Assembly (NCBI GenBank): GCA_022496805.1
Contig: CM040088.1
Span: forward strand, 10,447,001 to 10,511,000
Source: Pohlia nutans
Taxonomy: Eukaryota; Streptophyta; Bryopsida; Bryales; Mniaceae
Reading direction: 5' to 3'
DNA length: 64,000 bases
The notes beneath the pieces were generated by a model. The model ran no database searches. It was given only the letters and a program-made list of their open reading frames with translations, and had not been told where the DNA came from. Shown piece by piece: positions 55,156 to 64,000 of this stretch; position 1 is the first letter of the stretch, and the number at the start of each line of letters is the position of its first letter. The translations under genes and the position numbers were made by a program.

Positions 55156-57639
55156 CAAATGAATGAAAACATTATGTACATTCTAGGAAGTGCATGTGGG
55201 GACTGAAGGTGTGATTCCTCTCGTGGGTAATAAGGTTGTGGCAATGGTGGTGCACCACACATATTGTACCGATAACTTAGGCTGCACGGAGGAGCAATAG
55301 GCAACAACATTTTTAATTTATATTTTGCGATACAACCTACAGGAGAACCACTGTGTGGCATTCCCTCCAATATAAAGGGATATAAGTGGTCCCTTTCTAG
55401 GCTGTATGTCCAAAAAAAGAAAGTATGTTGGGCAGTCCATGAGGAGCACCCATACATAACAGCATCTGACACCGCGAACCATTAGCACGCCCAGAAATTC
55501 ACTCAATCCCCTCGCAACCCAACCAGCCCCATGAATCTTATGTTTTGTGGAATAGCTTTGAGTCTCCCAACTGTATCCAATATTCCAGTTCAGCTAATTA
55601 GCCAAGTTGAAACCTCGTAAAGGTAGGCTTCCATGTGGACTCGGGCCCATTGGAAGGCACAAGAGACAAAACCAAAACTGAATGAAGACAAAAGAACTTC
55701 AACCCACTCTTTTACCGCTTTTGTTGACATCGAATAAGGTTTCTATTTCCCACCATTGAAGGTTACCTTTACCTATGTCATGGTCAATTTCAACATAATG
55801 ACAATGTAAGGGATTGGTGTATGTTTTCTATTTTTATTTATTTATTTACTTTGAAAGATGAGAGTCATGGAATGGAAGAACAATCAATCCGGGTCACTGT
55901 TCGGGATACTTTTTGAGCCAACCAGTCAATTTCCTTTATTTTTCCAAAAGCAATCAGTTTTTTAAGAATATATCTTGTATATTTCGTTTATGAATACTAA
56001 ATATAACTAAAATTTAGTCATTTAGTCTGTTGTTTTGCCTCTATTCTTGAGATTCAACCAGCTATTTCAAAAAATCAATCGGCAGACTTGTAACTAACCG
56101 TCGGTTCTTCCCGCATAGTGATCCGGGTCCTGGGGGAGGGGCGGAAGAGTAGTGAGAATATGAGCTAACTTCCATCTAACAAGGTTAGTAGAGGCTACCA
56201 GTGCAAAAAAAAAGTATGTTTTCTTTCAAATGTGTCATCTTGTAATTGGTTCAGGGTGATTTGGACCTCTCAAAATTTGACAATTTTGACATTACATTGT
56301 TTGAATTTGACCATAAGGGATTGATGTATGCTTACATTAGTCTATCTATTGTATTTTCTTCATGCATCTTCATATTTAGAGTTTGTTGGGTCAAATTAAT
56401 TGTTGTAATGTATGACAAAGAAGCACATTTTTTTTGGTTATTGGCGGCAATGGAGTTAAAGGATTTTAGGATTGGTGTCCATGAAAAAGCCATCCGTTGA
56501 TTAATTGATTACCCACCCCGCCATTGCTTATTTCGTTTATCTTGAATAAAGTAATAAATGTGTAAAACTTATTTTGAACAATTTAGAAGTGAATGAAGGA
56601 ATTATATTCATGACAATTGAAATTTTATTTCTATTTTATTTTTTATTTTTTTGTGTGTGTATCAAATATGTCAGCCAAATATGCATTGTACTTTTAATTT
56701 ACTCATTTTTTATTTTTTTATTTTAGGTGTAGCTAATTTACTGACAACTAATTCATATGTAGTTGTGCAAACTTCAAGCATCATTCTACATAACCTATGT
56801 ATTTTCAATAATTCTCGGCGCAGTGTGACATTCATTTTTATCAACTCATACAATTTTGACGATTACCTTCAAATTTTAATAAATAAACACCTAACATAAT
56901 TTGTTAAAAAAAAAAATTCAAACTAGCTCAACTTTCTTTGATACCCTCTTCTGTTGAAAGTTAGAATACAACTAAAATTCTTGTTGTTTGTTTGTTCATT
57001 CGAAGTATAACATATTAACATATGTATACCAATAATGGACCTTCAAAAAGCGACCCAACAATTGGACCAAAAAGCAACACTAAATTCTAAATATTGATTG
57101 CACAAGATGTGTACAATCAAAACATGAAAGTTTATAAGAGTTTAGGATCGATTTTGATACACCTATAAACAATACTTCAAAAATCATAACTTGTTTATTC
57201 AATGTTTGAGTAATACATGCTAAAATGCGTTGGAATCTTTTTTCATATGCTAACAAGACTGAATAAAAATAATTTGTGTTTAATAATAGTAAATAGGATT
57301 CTTGCTATTAGTGGTGATTATGTGTGCACATACCTTACTCGGCGACCTTAGAAACAAATGTAACATAAAAACCTTGCACTTCACTTTGTTTCCAAAACAA
57401 AAAGTCTTGCAGTTTTCAAAGTATGAACCCTTTACACTATTGTAACTTGGTAGTAGATTCGACACAAATTGATTTAAGTTTTTAAGAAAGTGTCACGTGT
57501 TGCTTTTTTTTTTTTTAAATTATTGGTTGTGGCCATGAAAAAAAGGATGTGGATGGCAGGAACGCCGATGTGAAACCCCAAAGGTGCTAGAACTATTACC
57601 ATGTTACAATAGCTTTGAACTACCCTCTACTTGTTAATA
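55156..57639. other. intergenic DNA; nothing recognised
   Basis: A weak inverted pair (CCGGGTCACTGTTCGGGA near 55889 and its imperfect inverse near 56107-56128) may be a decayed element. Frames up to 119 codons lack features. Confidence 0.4.
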
Positions 57640-58134
57640 AGAATTGCTCCCCCCAATAAAGCCTATGACTACGTGAATCAAGAGTTCATTTGGTGGAGGC
57701 TTAAAAGTCCAAACCAAAGTCCTCTTACTTAGCATAGTCATGTGGATGTTACAGAAGGAGTGGAATGAGGCTGCATATAATAGGGTGCACTGGGGCGTTA
57801 AATTTTTTGTTGTAAAATGTGACTTGAGTTTCATCAACTACAATATAATTGTTTGGAAAAGAACTATGGAGCGATGCAAAAAAGCTAGAAGACAGCCTAG
57901 AGAGAAGAAAACCAAAGTCATCAAACGATTTCGTAAGCTTTGGTGTTGTAAAAACATTTTAGCACGCTAGAACTATGACCAACCCTGCTAGAACTTAGTT
58001 GGTCTTAGTTTTAGATCGTGTAAGTTTAGTTAGGTTGGTCATTCTCGTTGGCCCCATAGGATTGGTTTCTATTATATTCTTGCCTTGCAATAAAGAGTTA
58101 CGCTTTATTTGTGTCCAATCAAAAAAAAAAAAAA
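57640..58134 (+). mobile_element. L1-like LINE remnant with poly(A) tail
   Basis: One frame around 57648-57710 reads KAYDYVNQEFIWWRL, resembling the KAYDxVxxxFIW motif of L1-type reverse transcriptases. Downstream the sequence ends with CAATAAAGAG (AATAAA signal) and a 14-base A run at 58120-58134. Most of the ORF is absent. Family call rests on one short motif. Confidence 0.4.
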
Positions 58135-58139
58135 ACTCT

Positions 58140-58316
58140 TATGGTCCAGAATGACCTTAAACTACGAGATGATGGAGAGGGGTACCCATAACGTGTTGCC
58201 ATGGTACCCAAGGGGTTGGCGGTTCGATTCCGGCTATAAAATCACCACTCTACCTGATAGAAACTCCCCGACGACAGATTGCCAAAAGCAACTCGTCAGC
58301 TTCGCCGCCGGTTGCC
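58140..58316 (+). repeat. tRNA-like B-box sequence next to poly(A), possible SINE relic
   Basis: GGCGGTTCGATTCCGGC at 58218-58234 fits a pol III B box, but a good A box and cloverleaf are not evident. Not a tRNA gene. Confidence 0.25.
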
Positions 58317-58320
58317 TTAA

Positions 58321-58545
58321 CCCCTAAACGTCCCATGGGGATAGTATATACGCTGTCGTATAATTGGGATTTTCTACCAACAAGAAAATCTAAATTGGGA
58401 TCTCAGTAGCTCGTTAGAACCGCATTGATCTAAATTTCAACTTCTCTTTTGACCTCAAACCCATTAGAGGTGTGGATTCATTCCAAATAAAATCAAAATA
58501 CAACGTATTCTACTGGCCGCAAAGGCACATTCAGACGTTTAGGGG
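58321..58545 (+). mobile_element. short TTAA-target element
   Basis: CCCCTAAACGTCCC at the left and AGACGTTTAGGGG at the right between TTAA 58317-58320 and 58546-58549. 225 bp, the shortest complete member. It has CCCATGGG just inside the left end. Confidence 0.9.
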
Positions 58546-58549
58546 TTAA

Positions 58550-59180
58550 ATAAAATAAAATATTAAAAATAAAAAAATAAAAAAATAAACCTCTTACTTG
58601 GTAACTTCAAGGCTTCTGAAACTGAATAGAAAAATACCTTGCTTAAATTTCCTCTAACTTAGCTTCTGGATAGACATGACCAAAAATCCAATGAATAATT
58701 CCCGCGACCCTTTTGGTCACAGCAAGCCAGGTTACATTCCATTCCCTTTGCAAGGCTATGCTCGCAACTGTTGTGCGCTTTTTTCTCAAAACACATCCAA
58801 CTACAGTAGTGGGGCCATTCAAGTTATGATTGACAATCCTACGTGCAGCATCATTCTGATTGCATGCACCCAATACCATACATTCCTCGAAACTTGTGCC
58901 TGCAAGGGCCCCTGTCCATTAAATATATACAAATGGACTTCATCCCAATTTTATTTACAATAATAAAGCCAGTATCATTCCACCATTTAATTACCACATC
59001 CAGCCAATTTTATTTATATTTTCCGTTGGTAGAGCGATATGCACTCTGGAATGTCGCAAGGTAAGATATAAGGGAAAAAATTGGATAGAATCATCCATAT
59101 ATACACATATACATACATACATCAAAGTTTTATTTTTATTTTTATCTATTTCTAAAACAAGAGGATGAAACCCCATTGAA
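58550..59180. other. AT-rich intergenic DNA
   Basis: A 95-codon frame at 58676-58963 without recognisable features. Nothing else. Confidence 0.35.
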
Positions 59181-59440
59181 TTAACCCCTAAAGGATGTTG
59201 GGGTATTTTATACGCTCGTAGTATCAGCATATAGGTGATGCTAAGGGGGTGTAAAAGTGTGTATTTGGAGGGGAGATTTTTTGAGGAGGTGCACATTCAT
59301 GCACTGTGCATATGGTGATTTTCAAGAGCATTTCCATCTGTTGTGGGATCATAAAACAATTATGTATTTTCCCATTATACGACTCAAAATACGTAGAGAA
59401 CGCCCCATTGAGTAGCCATATCTTTTTTTTCCGCGTCACA

Positions 59441-59483
<43 letters not shown>

Positions 59484-59484
59484 T
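59441..59484. repeat. (ATT)n microsatellite
   Basis: About 14 uninterrupted units. Confidence 0.95.
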
Positions 59485-59536
59485 TGTATATTTGGTTCCC
59501 ATTTCAAACTCCATTTTTCATATTTGCAGTTTCTAT

Positions 59537-59960
59537 CAATAGATAGATAGAAACACCAACCCTTCATCAGGGCCGGCGTGAATAAAGTGTCCGTTTGTAA
59601 TGTCAATGACCCGGTGCCCACCCGGCAAGGGGACATTGGGACAATAATACTCTCCCCTTTCGAGGATGGACACTATAGTAACCAAAACAAAGTAATAGTA
59701 ACAATAACATAACAGAATAAAGCGATATATATAGTAGTAATGGTTGGATACTATTTTGAATAAAGGTATGTTTTGAATGGAGTGTTATCACCAAGTCACG
59801 AGTTCTTAGGTTGGTTGGTGAAGAGCGTTGTATCACATTTATGTGGTCCGGGTTCGATTCTCATCGGGCTCGTTTGAGCAGCGGTGTAATACACATGGCT
59901 TGGTGCTGCTAGTGAGTTTATCATGGCAGGAAGTTGTACTATCAATACCATAGTCTTCGT
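59537..59960 (-). mobile_element. LINE 3'-tail fragment, inverted, inside a TTAA element
   Basis: Starts with TAGATAGATAGA (the inverse of the TCTA tail), then GGCGTGAATAAAGTGTCCG, CTCTCCCCTTTCGAGGATGG and the tRNA-like GGTTGGTTGGTGAAGAGC / GGTCCGGGTTCGATTC. All correspond to the LINE 3' UTRs near 13.0-13.5 and 32.5-33.0 kb. No coding part. Confidence 0.8.
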
Positions 59961-60210
59961 GGTGAAATACCATCTGGAAGAACACTTGCAACCCTTTTTT
60001 GCATGCAACCTCCTTTAGGGTTTAATGAAGGTCTTACACACCGATAACCAGAGGAGACAGGCCTCCTTGGCAACATAGATTTTATTCGATGAAAGTAGTG
60101 TTTACATGTAGTTTTCTTAGGAATTCAAATTCAATTTCGTGGTGCACCATATGTGCGACATGTCCAAATTTCATTATATAAATTCACAAAATTCTTTACA
60201 TGTACTTCTT

Positions 60211-60325
<115 letters not shown>

Positions 60326-60545
60326 TTTAACAATTTTATTGTAAAAAATGTTACTGGCGTCAAATTTTATATCTTTTATGTTTCACTCCAAAAGGTTAAT
60401 GAAATGCAAAGTAGGGTCAATGTAGATGATATTCTTGCAATGATTTGAAGGCACATTGTGGGGGTCGGCTCTATGGCTAATTTCAGCTACTTCAACTGGA
60501 TCTGTAGTTATCCTGGGTGCATCTTGCTTTTCTTTATTAATAAAT

Positions 60546-60548
<3 letters not shown>

Positions 60549-60618
<70 letters not shown>
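60549..60618. repeat. (TA)n tract, ~70 bp
   Basis: Second pure TA tract. Confidence 0.95.
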
Positions 60619-60619
<1 letters not shown>

Positions 60620-60931
60620 TAGGTGCACCTTTTTGAACCCTTGGTGAATCCTGATGAATATGGTAAAATGGGTATATTCTGTTACATGGCATTGCGTTGT
60701 CACAAATTTTCCCATAAGTATTAACTTATTTTCAGTGGCTCCTTGTTCATGGGAAAGGTTCCCAAAAGATTGATTTTTACATGCAGAGTCAGCAAGAACT
60801 TCATTTACTTTTTCCTTTTCTTCCAATGAATGCAGCCAATTCTTTTTCCGTCCTTTACCTGATTTTGGGAGCTAAGGGCTACTTTTACACTAGACAGAAT
60901 AGGCAATAATGTACACTGAATAAGAGTTTTA

Positions 60932-61284
60932 GGGCCGCTTCACACTATGGCCGTCCAAGTCGAGAGGCAGTGGGATTGAGTGGCCAAACTTTTTTGAGAG
61001 TTCAAAGAAATGGGCTGAAAATAGGCAATAAAATATAATTTTGATTTTTTATGCAAAAAAATTGACGGCCTCTCAACCATAGTTTGGGTTTCCATTCCCG
61101 TCCTACCCAAACTTCCTTCGAGAGTCCGTCGCCTTGGTCAAAAAAGTGTTGCCATGTAGGCATTTTGGCGGGCGACGGCCTTTGAACTTTGGCCTTTAGT
61201 GTGAAGGGTCGAGAGGCCGAATTCTTGGTTTCTTGCAATTTGGTTGGTGAAAATCAACGGCCTTGCCATAGTGTGAAGCAGTCC
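60932..61284. mobile_element. Tourist/Harbinger-like MITE, family D copy 2
   Basis: GGGCCGCTTCACACTATGG at the left, GCCATAGTGTGAAGCAGTCC at the right, with TTA at 60929-60931 and 61285-61287. Homologous throughout to 17016-17381. Confidence 0.85.
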
Positions 61285-61559
61285 TTAAGGGGAACAAAAA
61301 TTTAAAGCGGCTTACCCTCCAAAGATCACCTTGTGGTAAACATCAATATTGAGATGACTCTTCATGGCAATAAATATTTATGTTGAGACAACACCTTAAT
61401 CCTTTGATACGCCTGCGCTCATATAATGGAGGATAAACAGATTGCAACCTTTCTCTTGACTAGATCATGTGCAGTTCTTCATCCATCCAAATTTTTCTTG
61501 GTTCTTGTGCTAGTTGACTATCATTTATATGGTATGGATTTTCAAAATAAGATACTGTG

Positions 61560-61929
61560 ATTTATTGAAAAACAACAGAATTGGTTTATGTCAAGTTTCA
61601 TTCTTAGTTCAAAAAGTGAGACCTTAAACATGATTTTCAAAATAAATAGAATCAAATAATTGAAACCATACCCTCTCGTAATGCATGTTATCCCAATTTC
61701 ATTACAATATTTTTTAAATTTTTTGTGTTGATTTTGGATTTAAAATTGAATTTCAAGATAAAACCTTGGAAATTAATTAAAAAATTTGATAAAAAATATG
61801 ATGAATCCAACAGTACAGATGTTATTTTCACATTGACATTTACAACTTTGCTTTGCACATCAACTCCATTTTTGTTTTTCATCAAAAAATTTATAACAAA
61901 TCTTTGAAATTACTGTTGAATCGGGACGT
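61560..61929 (+). mobile_element. degraded right part of a TTAA element
   Basis: The stretch from about 61800 parallels the 3' third of 16046-16610 (TACAACTTT, TTATAACAAATCTTTGAAATT) and ends GGGACGTTAAACGGTTAA, a decayed version of the usual end. No left end found; boundaries approximate. Confidence 0.4.
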
Positions 61930-61986
61930 TAAACGGTTAAAACAATATGTCAGCACTTCAAGTGTATCCCTGATAAATCCGATTAA

Positions 61987-62530
61987 CCTCTAAACGCTCA
62001 AACGACCATTTTTTAGTCGTTGCCCGAATCTAACGGGCTGCCTGGAACAAAAAAATATATGTTTTTGAAAAAATATATATAAAAAAAATAAAAAACTACA
62101 TCAAGTCTACTTTCCAACGCAATTCGAATTATGTCAATCCGATTTAAACTCCACCCGGGAGAAATTTTCGAACTGAATCACCTCAACATTGTCTTACTGT
62201 TATAAGATTTGCTATTTGGGAAAAGTAATGATGTTCCCTTCATCGTTTCTTTTGCTTTTTTGAAGTTTACAATAGATAAACCAATTTTAACCAATCATGC
62301 TAAATTTAAACTCTAAAAGTGAAAATTATAATTTATATAAATTTTCAAAGGTCAATGCTTTTAAATTCATTAAAAAAGTCTAAAGTTATTTTTGGAAGTC
62401 TGATTGTACAAATAATTTGTAGAGATGATGCCCTACATTTTGTCTATTGAACCAAACTTCATCAAACAATTGGAAGGCACATATTATAACACATCTATGT
62501 TTTGTTCTATATCCCTCAAACTTTTAGGGG
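61987..62530 (+). mobile_element. TTAA-target element, subfamily F reference copy
   Basis: CCTCTAAACGCTC at the left and CTTTTAGGGG at the right between TTAA 61983-61986 and 62531-62534. Left hairpin AACGAC/GTCGTT (62001-62021). 544 bp, non-coding. Relatives: 11537-11999 (inverted) and the right half of 53459-54747. Confidence 0.85.
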
Positions 62531-62534
62531 TTAA

Positions 62535-64000
62535 AAATGCAACAACACCTTAAGCATTGAACTGTTGTACACAAATTTCCTCTTTTGTGTGCACTTTTTA
62601 GAAGATGATATCATATGACACAGTGAATACATGTCATAAATTGAGATATCTTCTTCTGTTGTGGTAAATATTTGAATAGTGTGACATGTTGATAAATTAG
62701 TATGGGTCCCTTCAAACCCCCTATTCAATGTATCGTTAGTGTTTAGGTGAAAGAACCTTATAATAGGTTACTTTATCGATGAACACATACATGTGCATGA
62801 TTCTATCAATTTTTTTCTCTACAAAATGTGTGTCACTCTTCTAATGAAAATAAAAAAAAATTGGCTGAATGAATGCCTTAGTGAAGGATAGGGTTAGCAT
62901 AAGATATTTTTTAAAATGGGAGATTATTTTTTCAATTATTTTATGATAGGGGAAAAGTAATATTCCTTTGTTCAATAATAAGCTTCCTCAACCCTTAAAA
63001 TAGAAGAATTAACTAATCCAATGGTGTCAACCCTGAGCCACATACTGAATAGTAGTTACGGGACAAATATTTTGAGCAATCAAGAAGCTAATTATGGGAT
63101 AGAGGGAATATTGAATAATAAGGGATTTGGCGTTGGATGAACTTGATTTCTCTAAAAAATAATAAAAAATATTTGGTGCACTCTTTACCTTCTACCCAAG
63201 GTACTAATTATGATGCAATTAGTATGGTTTTAATTCACCATCTAGACAAAAGTATTTTTTAAAGTTTGATTTGGTTTAATTTTAAAAAATAAAAATTTAC
63301 AAATCTTATTATAGACCTATAATATTATGTAGTACCCCTTAGTTCTACTCTCGTTCAACAATGTCCGAAGCATTTTTGGATCCCTTGTTTCTTTCAAGGA
63401 CTTATTGATTGGAAGGGTGATAGCATGTTTCTACAAAGAATTGATATGTGCATGCTTTGTATAGTGATTATAATCTTCTAAGTTTTTTTTATGTGTTTTT
63501 ATTACCATGTACAACAAATAATTGTAGAAAAGATTGAGTTTGTACAACCGTTATGGAATGTTCTATTGCTTTTCATTTGGTTTTTCAAAATTGTCTATGT
63601 CATCATAGTTAATGAATAATACCATCGTTCTTATATTGGTTTAAACATTGCGACCCATTTAAATCCCGCATAGAAACTACATTCCAATAGAGATAAAATA
63701 AAACATATTCTATGTTAATGACTAGACCATGAATTCAATCGTCACTACTTCCGCACTTTTTCAAAGACTTAAAAATCATTATTTCAATTTACTTTACTTT
63801 CAATCTTATGACAATGATTAAAAAATAAATTACCTCTTTTATTTTCTTTTGTACTAATAATTCGCTTTTACTAAAACATCACTAATACCTCTAAAGTTAG
63901 TTATGAGTATTTTGCTTCTTTTAATAAATTGCAGTGTTTCTTGAAATTGGTATACTATACATGTGCACAATGATTATATATATGTGCATAGTAATAAGTG
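62535..64000. other. AT-rich intergenic DNA to the window end; nothing recognised
   Basis: No gene, complete element or significant inverted repeat seen. Confidence 0.4.

Larger units (their letters stand above)
59185..60021 (+). mobile_element. TTAA-target element with nested LINE tail and verified target
   Basis: Left TTAA (59181-59184) then CCCCTAAAGG; right CCTTTAGGG then TTAA (60022-60025). The flanks ATGAAACCCCATTGAA and TGAAGGT..ACACAC..CCAGAGG form one continuous sequence at 17461-17509 (ATGAAACCCCATTGAG-TTAA-TGAAGGTTGCACACAC), with a single TTAA. Contains a (TTA)n tract and a LINE tail. Confidence 0.85.

Noticed and set aside
59860..59880. GGTTCGATTC motifs as tRNA genes (also at 13.2, 15.0, 32.7, 36.6, 49.4 and 58.2 kb)
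   Set aside because: No cloverleaf with paired acceptor and T stems can be drawn, and most lie in repeated LINE tails or a ~360 bp repeat.

Overview
The window looks like land-plant nuclear DNA. It is AT-rich and TE-dense, and it carries intron-containing plant genes. The two SAUR-type genes and a GPI-anchored, proline-rich wall protein are plant hallmarks. The species cannot be fixed from sequence alone. Remnants of a LINE with a restriction-like endonuclease and a large family of TTAA-target elements are unlike the usual flowering-plant repertoire, so a non-flowering plant is plausible (inference).

Genes. Bases 1-516 are the 3' end of a DUF218-family gene. A four-exon gene (3588-4975, +) encodes a secreted proline-rich/arabinogalactan-like protein with a signal peptide and a GPI-type tail. 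Two SAUR genes face each other tail to tail: 38772-39269 (+, long leader with upstream ORFs) and 46313-46789 (-). The only other long intact ORF is the polyprotein of a young Ty1/copia retrotransposon (26751-32399, reverse orientation). I see no tRNA, rRNA, organellar or bacterial genes and no CRISPR array.

Repeats fill nearly everything else. (1) At least a dozen two-ended elements, plus several broken ones, begin CCCCTAAACG and sit between TTAA duplications (piggyBac/Kolobok/Sola3 style). They fall into several subfamilies and many carry a small hairpin just inside each end. (2) Two 5'-truncated LINE copies (12446-13484; 26120-26750 plus 32400-32986) encode a CCHC knuckle and a KPD...E...K endonuclease domain, and end in (TCTA)n. 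Three more fragments are 3' tails only. (3) CACTA-type MITEs have 3-bp duplications, Tourist/Harbinger-type MITEs have TTA/TAA duplications, and other MITEs have TA duplications. (4) There are foldback elements and a ~360 bp repeat with a tRNA-like B box.

The elements are heavily nested. The copia element sits inside a LINE. A modular foldback element and a ~360 bp repeat sit inside one TTAA element. A LINE tail sits inside another TTAA element. A TA-flanked MITE interrupts a TTAA element that is itself a hybrid of two subfamilies. Several insertions can be checked against an uninterrupted copy elsewhere in the window, which fixes their target duplications.
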